Positions 32,546 to 41,161 of a stretch of DNA of 64,000 bases are shown here, piece by piece. The translations under genes were made by a program, and so were the position numbers. Each line of letters opens with the position of its first letter. Position 1 is the stretch's first letter. The notes below the pieces were generated by a model. That model ran no database searches, was not told the origin of the DNA, and saw only the letters and a list, made by a program, of their open reading frames with translations. Source of the DNA: JAFECT01 sp964432415 (GTDB lineage: Bacteria; Pseudomonadota; Alphaproteobacteria; Caulobacterales; Caulobacteraceae); assembly GCA_964432415.1 (NCBI GenBank), contig CAYSNW010000006.1:35358-99357 (forward strand), read 5' to 3'.

Positions 32546-33199
32546 TCAGCCGCGCAGGAGGCTCAGGAACTCCTCGCGGGTGCGGGAATCGTCGCGCACC
32601 ACGCCCAGCAGGTGGCTGGTGGTCAGCGAGGCGCCGGGCACGTCCACCCCGCGCATGGTCATGCAGCTGTGCTCGGCCTCGATGACCACGCCGACGCCGG
32701 CGGGTTTGAGCACCTCCTGAATGGCCTGCGCGATCTCGGCGGTCATCTTCTCCTGGATCTGCAGGCGCCGGGCGAAGCCGCGCACCACCCGGGCCAGCTT
32801 GGAGATGCCCACGACGCGGTCGGTCGGCAGGTAGCCGACGTGGGCGCGACCCACGACGGGCAGCATGTGGTGCTCGCAAAAGGAGACGAAGCGGATGTCC
32901 TTGAGCACCACCAGGTGGTCGTAGCCGCCGACCTCCTCGAAGGTGCGCTCCAGATATTCGCGGGGGTCGACCTCGTAGCCAGCGAACAGTTCGCGGTAGC
33001 TGCGCGCCACCCGCGCCGGGGTGTCCATCAGGCCCTCGCGGGTCGGATCGTCGCCGGCCCAGCGGATCAGGGTGCGCACGGCGGCTTCGGCCTCATCCTG
33101 GGAGGGGCGGCCGCCATGGGCGGGGGTGTGAGGCCCGGGGATCGGGACCCCGGCCTGGCGGGCGATGGCGGTGCGGGGGTCGAAGTCGAGGTCGTCCAT
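32546..33199 (-). CDS. folE: GTP cyclohydrolase I
   Basis: FolE makes dihydroneopterin triphosphate from GTP, the first step of folate synthesis. The 217-residue protein has the zinc ligands in SFCEHHMLPVVGRAHVGYLP and AEHSCMTMRGV, and SKLARVVRGFARRLQIQEKMTAEIAQAI, all family signatures. The N-terminal 35 residues are a variable extension. It is convergent with the unknown exported gene (stops four bases apart) and divergent from fliQ. Confidence 0.96.
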   Translation of the reverse strand: MDDLDFDPRTAIARQAGVPIPGPHTPAHGGRPSQDEAEAAVRTLIRWAGDDPTREGLMDTPARVARSYRELFAGYEVDPREYLERTFEEVGGYDHLVVLKDIRFVSFCEHHMLPVVGRAHVGYLPTDRVVGISKLARVVRGFARRLQIQEKMTAEIAQAIQEVLKPAGVGVVIEAEHSCMTMRGVDVPGASLTTSHLLGVVRDDSRTREEFLSLLRG

Positions 33200-33372
33200 G
33201 GGGCCTGTCTTATCGCGATCGGGGAGGGATGGGGAGGCGAGGCGGCGTGTTGCAGGGTTGGACGGCGGGGGCGGGGCGGAGGTTCCCGTACGGTCGAGGT
33301 GGGGTGGGGACGCGAAGTTTCAACCGGTCCGCCGCGCAGTTTTCCTCCCATCGCGGTCGCGATTCCGAATGC

Positions 33373-33400
33373 GTTAACCATGCGCACGGCAAATCTTACC
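33373..33400 (+). promoter_or_regulatory. CtrA-type flagellar promoter block before fliQ
   Basis: GTTAACCATGCGCACGGCAA followed by ATCTTACC matches the flgB block at 28276 base for base except a few positions. A CcrM methylation-type site GATTC (33361-33365) lies just upstream. GTTAACC is the CtrA half-site found in early flagellar promoters of Caulobacter. It is 52 bases before the fliQ start. Confidence 0.65.
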
Positions 33401-33451
33401 CGGTGCGGCGGGCCTCTCCCGCCGGGTGGCGTAAAGCGGAGTACGGCGGGC

Positions 33452-33715
33452 ATGAACGGCGCGGAAGTCCTGGATGTGGGCAGGGACGCGATCTGGCTGA
33501 CCATTCAACTGTGCGCGCCGGTCCTGATCGTGGGGCTGATCGTGGGCGTGGCCATCGGCCTGGTCCAGGCCCTGACCCAAATCCAGGAAGCCACCCTGAT
33601 CTATGCCCCGAAGATCATCGCCATCTTCGTATCGCTGCTGATCTTCCTGCCGCTGATGGGCGCCCTGCTCGGCGGCTTCATGCGCCAGATCGCCGCCCGT
33701 ATCGCGGGCATGTAG
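33452..33715 (+). CDS. fliQ: Flagellar export gate protein FliQ
   Basis: 87 residues with two membrane helices. IWLTIQLCAPVLIVGLIVGVAIGLVQALTQIQEATLIYAPKIIAIFVSLLIFLPLMGALLGGF is the FliQ signature. The frame is open far upstream, but conservation and length fix the start at the ATG 33452. The fliR start codon follows the stop directly (no gap), implying coupling. Confidence 0.97.
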   Translation: MNGAEVLDVGRDAIWLTIQLCAPVLIVGLIVGVAIGLVQALTQIQEATLIYAPKIIAIFVSLLIFLPLMGALLGGFMRQIAARIAGM

Positions 33716-34477
33716 GTGGGCGCCTGGGCGACCCCGGACCAGGTCTGGGCCGCGGCCCTGGTCTTCGTGCGCGTCGGCGCTATCGTCATGCTGATCCCGG
33801 GACTGGGCGAGCAGGTGGTGCCGCCGCGCATCCGCCTGTCCTTCGCGCTGCTGCTGTCCATGGCCCTGGCGCCGGTGGTGGCCCACACCCTGCCGCCCCT
33901 GCCGGGGACCATCGGCGGCATCGGTGGCTGGGTGCTGCGCGAGCTGCTGGTCGGCCTGACCATCGGGGCGCTGATGCGGGTGATGCTGGCGGCGCTCGCG
34001 GTGGCCGGCGAGGTGGTCAGCCTGCAGACCACCCTGTCGTTTTCCCAGACCACCAATCCGCTGCAGGCCCAGCCCGGCGGAACGGTGGCGGCCTTCCTGG
34101 GCCTGCTGGGCGTGACCCTGGTTTTCGCCACCGGCATGCATCAGATGTTCATCGCCGCGATCGCCAATTCCTACGACCTGTTCTCGCCGCACAAGGCCTT
34201 CATGGTGCACGACGCCGCCGAGCTGGCGGTCCGGACCACCGGCCAGGCCTTTGCGGTCGGGGTGCAGCTGTCGGCGCCGGTGATGGTGTTCTCGCTGATC
34301 TTTTCGGCGGCTACCGGCCTCGTCGGCCGTGTGATGCCGCAGTTCCAGGTGTTCTTCGCCGCGACGCCCCTGACGGTCCTGCTGGGCCTGTCGGTGTTCG
34401 CGCTCAGCCTCGGTGTCATCGGACTGGTGTGGATCAACCGCTACCAGGACACCCTGGCCATCTTCCTGAGGCGCTGA
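33716..34477 (+). CDS. fliR: Flagellar export gate protein FliR
   Basis: 253 residues, six membrane helices. FliR blocks visible are FVRVGAIVMLIPGLGEQVVPPRIRLSFALLLSMALAPVV, RELLVGLTIGALMRVMLAALAVAGEVVSLQTTLSFSQTTNP, and LVGRVMPQFQVFFAATPLTVLLGLSVFALSLGVI. The GTG start at 33716 abuts the fliQ stop, and flhB begins one base after the stop. Confidence 0.96.
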   Translation: MGAWATPDQVWAAALVFVRVGAIVMLIPGLGEQVVPPRIRLSFALLLSMALAPVVAHTLPPLPGTIGGIGGWVLRELLVGLTIGALMRVMLAALAVAGEVVSLQTTLSFSQTTNPLQAQPGGTVAAFLGLLGVTLVFATGMHQMFIAAIANSYDLFSPHKAFMVHDAAELAVRTTGQAFAVGVQLSAPVMVFSLIFSAATGLVGRVMPQFQVFFAATPLTVLLGLSVFALSLGVIGLVWINRYQDTLAIFLRR

Positions 34478-34478
34478 G

Positions 34479-35594
34479 ATGGCCGAAGCGGCTGATCCAG
34501 AGTCCAAGACGGAAGAAGCAACCCCACGAAAACTCGAGGAGGCTCGGCGCAAGGGCGACGTCGCCAAGTCTCCGGATGTGGCCAGCTGGATGTCTCTCGG
34601 CGCCGCCTGTGCGGTGGTGGCGGGCCTGGGCGGGATGCTGGCAAAGAACATGGCCGATGCCCTGACCGTCTTTATCGCCGCGCCACAGGAGCTGATCGGC
34701 CTCCTGGAGGACGGCAAGGGGGCGATGATCGCGAAAACCGCCCTGCTGGCCGCGGCGCCGACGCTGCTGGGCGTCATGCTGGCGACCATGCTGGCGGGGG
34801 TGGCGGGCAATGTCATGCAGACCGGGCTGCTGTGGAGCCCGTCCAAGCTGATGCCCGACTTCAGCAAGGTGTCGCCGGCCCAGGGCTTCAAGCGCATCTA
34901 CGGGGTCGATGGGCTGGGCCAGTTCGTCAAGACCCTGATCAAGCTGGTGATCACCACCTGGGTGGCGTGGCGGGCGATGGCGTCCCATCAGGACGAGTTC
35001 GCCAATATGGCGACGATGGGTCCCATGGCGGTGCTGAGCATCGGGCGCGCCATGCTGATCGCCCTGTTCGGCTCGGCCCTGACCTTCATGGGCCTGACCG
35101 CGGTGCTGGACTGGCTGTGGCAGCGCCAGCGCTTCCTGACCCGCATGCGCATGAGCCGCGAGGAGCTGAAGGAAGACTTCCGCCAGGCGGAAGGCGATCC
35201 GCACATCAAGGCCAAGGTCAAACAGATCCGCACCATGCGCGCCCGAAAGCGCATGATGGCCAATGTGCCCAAGGCCACCATGGTGGTGACCAACCCGACC
35301 CACTACGCCGTCGCCCTGCGCTATGTGGCCGGCGAGACCCCCGCGCCGATCTGCGTGGCCAAGGGCATGGACAATGTCGCGCTGAAGATCCGGGAAGTGG
35401 CGGGCGAGCACGAGATCCCGATCTTCGAGGATCCGCCTCTGGCGCGCGCGCTGTACGCCGCCGTTGATGTGGATGAAACCATTCCACGCGAGCACTACGA
35501 GGCGGTGGCCAAGGTCATCGGCTTCATCATGGGCGCGAAGAAGCCGCGCCCGGCGGGACCGCAAACCCCGCCGATTCGTCGCGTTCCGCTTTAG
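34479..35594 (+). CDS. flhB: Flagellar export switch protein FlhB
   Basis: FlhB switches the exporter from rod/hook to filament substrates. The 371-residue protein starts with SKTEEATPRKLEEARRKGDVAKSPD, has four membrane helices, and the cytoplasmic autocleavage motif NPTH at residues 272-275 (VVTNPTHYAVALRY). YVAGETPAPICVAKGMDNVALKIREVA and FEDPPLARALYAAVDVDETIP follow, all conserved. It is normal length and sits in fliQ-fliR-flhB-cckA. Confidence 0.97.
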   Translation: MAEAADPESKTEEATPRKLEEARRKGDVAKSPDVASWMSLGAACAVVAGLGGMLAKNMADALTVFIAAPQELIGLLEDGKGAMIAKTALLAAAPTLLGVMLATMLAGVAGNVMQTGLLWSPSKLMPDFSKVSPAQGFKRIYGVDGLGQFVKTLIKLVITTWVAWRAMASHQDEFANMATMGPMAVLSIGRAMLIALFGSALTFMGLTAVLDWLWQRQRFLTRMRMSREELKEDFRQAEGDPHIKAKVKQIRTMRARKRMMANVPKATMVVTNPTHYAVALRYVAGETPAPICVAKGMDNVALKIREVAGEHEIPIFEDPPLARALYAAVDVDETIPREHYEAVAKVIGFIMGAKKPRPAGPQTPPIRRVPL

Positions 35595-35605
35595 GAGTCA
35601 TCATC

Positions 35606-37783
35606 GTGTCCGATTCGCAGGGCCTCACAGTAGGAGACCGCCCAGGCATGGACGCGCCGCCCGCCGGCCGACCGACCCCGCAGACCGAGCCGGCAGCGAA
35701 GCCCCGGGGCGCGGGACTGCGCCTGGACCTGCGCTTCGACTTGCGCTTCTGGGCGGCCGCTGGCCTGTTCGCCGTGGCCCTGGTCGCGGCGGCCTGGCCG
35801 GCCCTGCGCACCGATCCGGGCAGCGCGCCGGGCGTGATGCTGCTGATCGGCCTGGTCGGGGTCGCCACCCTGGCCTTCTTCGCCTTCGGCGCCGCGGACG
35901 CGCGCACGGGCACGGACGAGACCCAGACCCTGGTCGAGGCGCTGGACGAGCCGGCGGCCATCGCCGCGGCCGACGGACGGCTGCTGGCGGTGAACAAGGC
36001 CTGGGTCGAGGCCGGCGGCGAGGCCCTGCGCCTGCCACGCGGACCGGCCGCGCCGGCCCTGTTCGTGGCCCTGGCGGAAGCCCGAGCCGGCAAGACCGGC
36101 CGCGCCCTGATCCGCCTGGGCGACACCGATTTCGAATCCCTGGTCTCGTCTCTGGGCACGGGCCGCTTCCTGGTGCGCGCGGCGTCGGACGGGGTGCTGG
36201 CCCCGACCCTGCTGCTGGCCTATGCCCCGGAGGCGCCGCAGGTGGTGGACGCTCCGGCGGCGGCCCTGCCGGTCGGACGCGATCCCTTCGCCTCGGCCGC
36301 GCCCTTCGGAGCGGCGGTGCTGGACCAGGAGGACCCGTTCGAGGGCGCCATCGTCGAGATCAACCCGGCGCTCGGGACGCTGACCGGCGGCAAGGCCTGG
36401 CCGGGCGCGAAGTTCGCCGAGCTGATCGATCCGGCCTCCATCCCCGAGGCCAAGGCCAAGATCGCCGGGGGCGCCACGGGACCCATCGAGGTCGAGCTGG
36501 CGGGCGAGCCCAAGCGGGCGGCGCACCTGTACCTGTCTTCCGACGAGGGCAAGCGGCTGGTCTATGTCATCGACGTCTCGGAGCAGAAGCAGCTGGAGCT
36601 GCACCTGGCCCAGGCCCAGAAGATGCAGGCCATCGGCCAGCTGGCCGGCGGCGTCGCCCACGACTTCAACAACCTGCTGATGGCCATCCAGCTGCGCCTG
36701 GACGAGCTGCTGCAGCGCCATTCGGTGGGCGACCCCTCCTACGAGGGCCTGAACGAGATCCGCCAGACCGGCGTGCGCGCCGCGGACCTGGTCAGGAAGC
36801 TGCTGGCGTTTTCGCGCAAGCAGACGGTCAAGCGCGAGCGGCTGGAGCTGGGCGAGCTGATCAGCGAGTTCGAGGTGCTGCTGCGCCGGCTGCTGCGCGA
36901 GGACGTGAAGCTGGAGACCAAGTACGGCCGCGACCTGCCGCTGGTCCTGGCCGACAAGAGCCAGCTGGAGACCGCGGTGATGAACCTGGCGGTCAACGCC
37001 CGCGACGCCATGCGCGGCAAGGGCTCCAAGGGTGGTGGCGGCGGCATCGTGCGCATCAAGACCGCGGGCCTGACGCAGGCCGAGGCGCGCGCCGCCGGCT
37101 GGGCCGAGGCGCCGGAGGCCGGCGCGGCCCTGATCGAGGTCTCCGACACCGGCCCCGGCATTCCGCCCGAGATCATGTCGAAGGTGTTCGAACCCTTCTT
37201 CACCACCAAGGCGGTGGGCGAGGGCACGGGCATGGGCCTGGCCACGGTCTACGGCATCGTCGACCAGGCCGAGGGCCACATCACGCTCGAGAGCCGCCCC
37301 GGCGAGGGCGCGACCTTCCGCATCTTCCTCCCCGTTCACGTGCCCTCCGTCGAGGCCCTGGCGCAGCCGGTCGAGGTCAAGCCGGCCCGCACGGTGGCGC
37401 GCGACCTGTCGGGCGCGGGCAAGATCCTGTTCGTGGAGGACGAGGACGCGGTGCGCGGCGTCGCCGCCCGCCTGCTGCGCGCGCGCGGCTACGAGGTGAT
37501 CGAGGCCGCCGACGGCGAAGAGGCCCTGATCCTGGCCGAGGAGAACGCGGGCTCGATCGACATGCTGATCTCCGACGTGATCATGCCGGGCATGGACGGG
37601 CCGTCGTTGCTAAAAAGGGCGCGCCAGTACCTGGGCACGGCCCCGGTGATGTTCATCTCGGGCTATGCCGAGGCCGAGTTCTCCGACCTGCTGGAAGGCG
37701 AGAGCGGCGTGTCCTTCCTGCCCAAGCCGATCGACATCAAGACCCTGGCGGAACGGGTGAAGTTCGAGCTGAGGGCGGCGTAG
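35606..37783 (+). CDS. cckA: Cell-cycle hybrid histidine kinase CckA
   Basis: CckA phosphorylates CtrA and CpdR through ChpT and so drives the cell cycle. The 725-residue protein has two N-terminal membrane helices (about residues 48-92), two PAS-like regions (about 100-330), a kinase core with His352 in GGVAHDFNNLLMAIQLRLDELLQ, the N-box NLAVNARDAM, DTGPGIPPEI and GTGMGLATVYGIVDQ. It ends in a receiver domain with Asp657 (LISDVIMPGMDGPSLL) and Lys in LPKPID. The HDFNNLL box and the position behind flhB match CckA. It begins 11 bases after flhB, so it probably shares the flagellar transcript or has an internal promoter. Confidence 0.93.
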   Translation: MSDSQGLTVGDRPGMDAPPAGRPTPQTEPAAKPRGAGLRLDLRFDLRFWAAAGLFAVALVAAAWPALRTDPGSAPGVMLLIGLVGVATLAFFAFGAADARTGTDETQTLVEALDEPAAIAAADGRLLAVNKAWVEAGGEALRLPRGPAAPALFVALAEARAGKTGRALIRLGDTDFESLVSSLGTGRFLVRAASDGVLAPTLLLAYAPEAPQVVDAPAAALPVGRDPFASAAPFGAAVLDQEDPFEGAIVEINPALGTLTGGKAWPGAKFAELIDPASIPEAKAKIAGGATGPIEVELAGEPKRAAHLYLSSDEGKRLVYVIDVSEQKQLELHLAQAQKMQAIGQLAGGVAHDFNNLLMAIQLRLDELLQRHSVGDPSYEGLNEIRQTGVRAADLVRKLLAFSRKQTVKRERLELGELISEFEVLLRRLLREDVKLETKYGRDLPLVLADKSQLETAVMNLAVNARDAMRGKGSKGGGGGIVRIKTAGLTQAEARAAGWAEAPEAGAALIEVSDTGPGIPPEIMSKVFEPFFTTKAVGEGTGMGLATVYGIVDQAEGHITLESRPGEGATFRIFLPVHVPSVEALAQPVEVKPARTVARDLSGAGKILFVEDEDAVRGVAARLLRARGYEVIEAADGEEALILAEENAGSIDMLISDVIMPGMDGPSLLKRARQYLGTAPVMFISGYAEAEFSDLLEGESGVSFLPKPIDIKTLAERVKFELRAA

Positions 37784-37861
37784 GGTTCTTCGCGCGTCCC
37801 GAGTGGCCCCGAGGCCATCGACCGCCTAAGCTTCGCCGTCCGACCAGACGGGAGGCAGCCG

Positions 37862-38362
37862 TTGCGACCCTTCTTGCTGATTTGCCTGGCGCTGTTCCTG
37901 GCGGAAGCGGGACAGACCACCGCCGCGCCGCAGTCCGCCGCCACACCCGCGCCTGTGACCTACAGGTCAGCGCTTCCGGGTCAGCTGCACGCCTTCATCA
38001 TGCTGATCCGGCTGCGTTACGACCTCTACGCCCGCTGGAAGGCCACCGGCGTGTGGCCGGACGATCCCGAAGCCAACAAGGCGCTCGACGGCCACAGCGC
38101 CTATTGGCGCGAGCAGCTTAGGCAGGGCCGCGCGGTCATGGCTGGCGGCATGAGCGGCGACTACTGGGACAACGCCGCCATCATCGTGTTCGAGGCGTCA
38201 TCGCTGAAGGAGGCCGAGGCGATCGTCGCCGCCGACCCGGCGGTGCGCGCCTACGTCTTCCAGGCCCAGGTCCGGCCCTTCGACGTGAATTTCCTCACCA
38301 ACAAGTACGGGTCCGGCGAACCGGCGGCAAAACCGGACGCCCCCGCCGCGCCGAAACAGTAG
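37862..38362 (+). CDS. Exported YciI-like protein
   Basis: 166 residues with a signal peptide (RPFLLICLALFLAEAGQTTAA). The core LIRLRYDLYARWKATGVWPDDPEANKALDGHSAYWREQLRQGRAVMAGGMSGDYWDNAAIIVFEASSLKEAEAIVAADPAVRA reads as a YciI (DGPF-related) alpha+beta domain with the conserved Asp/His pair (LDGHSAYW). The TTG start is supported by GGGAGG seven bases upstream; no closer ATG keeps the signal. YciI proteins are usually cytoplasmic, so an exported one is slightly unusual. Confidence 0.7.
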   Translation: MRPFLLICLALFLAEAGQTTAAPQSAATPAPVTYRSALPGQLHAFIMLIRLRYDLYARWKATGVWPDDPEANKALDGHSAYWREQLRQGRAVMAGGMSGDYWDNAAIIVFEASSLKEAEAIVAADPAVRAYVFQAQVRPFDVNFLTNKYGSGEPAAKPDAPAAPKQ

Positions 38363-38437
38363 ACGCGCCTGGGGTTCGATGGGTTGCCATGGCCAGCCCC
38401 CCGTCTAGGTTGAGGGCACTTCACCGGGGGCGGGACC

Positions 38438-38899
38438 ATGGACATCGCAAACATTCTGTTCTCGCCCAGGGGGCGGATCGGCCGAGGCGGGTACTGGATC
38501 GGGTTCCTGATCCTGCTGCTTCCGTGGCTCGTGCTTGTCGTGGTTCCCGTGTTCGGCTGGCTGGCGCCGATCCTGTCGATCTACGGCTGGGTCTGTCTGT
38601 ACGCCAAGCGTCTGCACGACATGGGCAGCTCAGCCTGGTGGCAGCTGATCCCCTTCGGCGCCACGGGCGCGGTGTTCGTCCTGGGGTTCGCCCAACTGGC
38701 CGGCTTTCTTGTCATGGCTTCCGGCTCGAAGATGCCGGAGGCCGAGCTCCACCGCAGGGCCGGAGAGCTTGGGGAGCAGGCCGGGGTCATGCATGGCCAT
38801 ATGGCGTTCGGCCTGATCTTCGTCTGGCTGCTCTTCGTCCTGTGGCTGGGCCTGGTCGGCGGCGAGTCAGGACCCAACCGGTACGGCCCCGAGCGCTGA
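38438..38899 (+). CDS. DUF805 family membrane protein
   Basis: 153 residues. DUF805 landmarks are DIANILFSPRGRIGRGGYWIGFLILLL, YAKRLHDMGSSAWWQLIPF and GGESGPNRYGPER. Three to four membrane helices. It is one of two adjacent DUF805 genes here and close in sequence to the next, which points to tandem duplication. GGGGGCGGGA precedes the ATG. Confidence 0.85.
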   Translation: MDIANILFSPRGRIGRGGYWIGFLILLLPWLVLVVVPVFGWLAPILSIYGWVCLYAKRLHDMGSSAWWQLIPFGATGAVFVLGFAQLAGFLVMASGSKMPEAELHRRAGELGEQAGVMHGHMAFGLIFVWLLFVLWLGLVGGESGPNRYGPER

Positions 38900-38990
38900 T
38901 CGCCTGAGCCTCGCCAACCCCCGTTACGCGAATTTGCTTCCCCCCACGGGCGAGTTAAGCTCGGGCCCTCATCCTGGGGAGGCTGACGTC

Positions 38991-39485
38991 ATGGACTTCG
39001 CGAAGATACTGTTCTCGCCCAACGGCCGCATTGGCCGGCAGGAGTTCTGGATCGGGTTCCTGATCCTGATCGTGGCCTGGAAGATCCTGCTCTACATCCC
39101 GGTCGTGGGCTGGCTGCTGGACATCGCCATGATCTATTGCTGGGTCTGCCTGGACGCCAAGCGGCTGCACGACATGGGCAAGTCCGGCTGGCTGGTGCTC
39201 GTACCCATCCTGATCGGCTGCATCGCCGGCGCGGCCATCGTGGCCAGCATCGGCATGACGGTGGTCACCTCGCTCACAGCGGCGGGGGCCGACAACCATC
39301 TCGGGCCGGAAGGGATCGGCGCCATCATCGCGGCGGGCGGCATGGGGATGATCGCCTTTTTCGGCTCCTGCCTGGCGTGGCTGGTCTTCGTGCTCTGGAT
39401 CGGTATTTCCAACGGCACGCCGGGGGACAACGCCTATGGCCCCGCGCCGAGCGCGACAACGCCGGTGACGCCGGCGGCCAGCTAG
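38991..39485 (+). CDS. DUF805 family membrane protein (adjacent paralogue)
   Basis: 164 residues. DFAKILFSPNGRIGRQEFWIGFLILIVAWKILLYIPVVGWLLDIAMIYCWVCLDAKRLHDMGKSGW and NGTPGDNAYGP are typical DUF805. The ATG at 38991 is supported by GGGGAGG and by alignment with the upstream paralogue. It overlaps the convergent downstream gene by four bases at the stops (39482-39485). Confidence 0.85.
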   Translation: MDFAKILFSPNGRIGRQEFWIGFLILIVAWKILLYIPVVGWLLDIAMIYCWVCLDAKRLHDMGKSGWLVLVPILIGCIAGAAIVASIGMTVVTSLTAAGADNHLGPEGIGAIIAAGGMGMIAFFGSCLAWLVFVLWIGISNGTPGDNAYGPAPSATTPVTPAAS

Positions 39486-40822
39486 TTCGGCAGCGGCGCT
39501 CTCGCCTCCGCGCCCCGGTGACCGAAGGCGGGCGCCGGCTCGGGCGGCAGGGGACCGGCGAGGCTGGCATGGGTCGCCCCGGCCAGCCGCGCCAGCACCA
39601 GGTCATGCGGTGAGCGCAGCCCGTGGACCACCACCGAGCGGGCCGCGCGCTTGGCCGCGGCGACGCCGCCGGCCAGGGCCGCAAACAGGTCGGGCGTGGT
39701 GTCGTAGGTATCCCTGAGCGGGAAGGCCACCCCGTTCAGGCCCGCGCCCGACCAGGCCCGCACCCGCAGGTCCGCCAGGCGGTCCAGGGCGCCGACGACC
39801 GCATAGCACCAGGGACGCAGCACCGAGCAGGCGTCGAACACCATGGCGCCGGGCACGCCCTCGATGCTGCGGATCTCGCAGATCACGCGGCTGGTCAGGC
39901 CGTCGCTGGCCTCCTTCAGGCTCGATAGCAGCCGGGAGCGGCCCGAGCGGGTCATGATGGTCGCGTAGGAGGCCGGCAGGATCAGCATCGGGGGGGCGAC
40001 CTTGCCGAACTCGAGCCTGAGCCGGTCCATGCCGCGCGAGATGGCGGCCATGTCCACGCGCTCGATGTCGGCGCTGGTGAGCTGGCCCTGGCGCTCGAGC
40101 GGCAGGACCTGGCCGTTCATCCCATCGACGACGCGGGCGTGGATCCGGAAACCGATCTGGCGCGCCTCCTCGAGCCGGAAGCAGGGTTCGAGCACGCAGG
40201 AGACGCGCAGGGGGCGGCCATCGGAGGCGACGAAAGCGCTCCAATAGTCGCTGGCGACGGCCGGGCCGACGGGGGCCGCCACGGGGCGCGGCTCGAAGGA
40301 GTGGCCCTCGCCGGCGACCGGGCCGCGCGCCTCGAAAGCGCCTCCGGCGACGGGAGTATTCGGGGCGACGAGGTGGGCCTCCAGGCCCGATCCCGCGACC
40401 GAGGTCACCTCGCGCACCGCCATGTCTCCGGGTTCGGCCTCGCCCAGGAAGTGGGTCAGAACCTCGCGCATCAGGCCGAAGCAGGCGGCCTGGGCCGAGA
40501 AGCGGTTGAGATCGGGGTGGACGACGAGGTAGTCGGCGTCGGAGGCGCGCACGAAGTAGCCGTCGTGGCCCAGGCGCCGCTCCAGCACCTTGGCGACATG
40601 CTCGTGCACCTGGTCCTTTCTGAGCGGCCAGCGCGGGCCCAGGCGGCGCACGATGGAGTCCAGGCCGATCAGGTTGACCCGGCCCTGCTCGATCAGCGGC
40701 GACCCCTCGAGCGCCTTGAGCGCGGCCTTGGCGTCGGCTTCGACCAGGCGGTCGATGATCGGACCGGCCGGCGGTTCGGCGGCGGGGGGCGAAGGCGCGG
40801 GCGACGGCAGGGACGACGGCAT
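39482..40822 (-). CDS. Degenerate GGDEF-EAL-like protein
   Basis: 446 residues, mostly soluble. The N-terminal part (VNLIGLDSIVRRLGPRWPLRKDQVHEHVAKVLERRLGHDGYFVRASDADYLVVHP) follows the order of a GGDEF fold, with SDADY where GGDEF would be. The C-terminal half (EPCFRLEEARQIGFRIHARV ... VHGLRSPHDLVLARLAGATHASLAGPLPPEP) follows an EAL barrel, but the catalytic Glu/Asp/Lys set is absent. This is my reading of the layout, not a family match. It would be a c-di-GMP sensor or protein-interaction module rather than an enzyme. Start at 40822 is preferred because GGAGAG precedes it; 40879 is possible. Confidence 0.5.
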   Translation of the reverse strand: MPSSLPSPAPSPPAAEPPAGPIIDRLVEADAKAALKALEGSPLIEQGRVNLIGLDSIVRRLGPRWPLRKDQVHEHVAKVLERRLGHDGYFVRASDADYLVVHPDLNRFSAQAACFGLMREVLTHFLGEAEPGDMAVREVTSVAGSGLEAHLVAPNTPVAGGAFEARGPVAGEGHSFEPRPVAAPVGPAVASDYWSAFVASDGRPLRVSCVLEPCFRLEEARQIGFRIHARVVDGMNGQVLPLERQGQLTSADIERVDMAAISRGMDRLRLEFGKVAPPMLILPASYATIMTRSGRSRLLSSLKEASDGLTSRVICEIRSIEGVPGAMVFDACSVLRPWCYAVVGALDRLADLRVRAWSGAGLNGVAFPLRDTYDTTPDLFAALAGGVAAAKRAARSVVVHGLRSPHDLVLARLAGATHASLAGPLPPEPAPAFGHRGAEARAPLPN

Positions 40823-40879
40823 GAGCGGCTCTCCGCTTTGGACGTTGTGATGACCCTCGAAACAACTGGTAGTGTGCAT

Positions 40880-41161
40880 CCATCAATCGCGCGAGGAGGT
40901 AAACGACCGTTTATGGCCCCGCTTACTTATTTTCGGATTGATGCTTAACAGTCAGCAGCAAGCCAAGGGCGGTGGGCTGGAATAATTGAAAGGAAAAAGA
41001 AGTCTGACATCTCAATCGAATGCTCAGCGTCTTCCGCTGCATTTTCCATTACTGCACAGATTTCACTTTTGCCGTTCACCATGTGCGATGACACATGAGG
41101 GCCCTTGCTTCCGCCGGCCGGGCGCGGGAGTGTCCGGCCTCGCTGATTTCGGGAGCGGACG
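40880..41161. other. AT-richer intergenic region without a clear gene
   Basis: This gap is much richer in A and T than the flanks (for example GGAATAATTGAAAGGAAAAA around 40978-40998). An inverted repeat CATGTG-N6-CACATG lies at 41080-41097, about 65 bases before the M28 peptidase gene. A 45-codon leftward frame starting at 41082 has no ribosome site and no codon bias, so I do not call it. Confidence 0.4.

Noticed and set aside
40945..41082. 45-codon leftward frame in the AT-rich gap before the M28 peptidase gene
   Set aside because: No ribosome binding site, no third-position GC bias and no recognisable motif.
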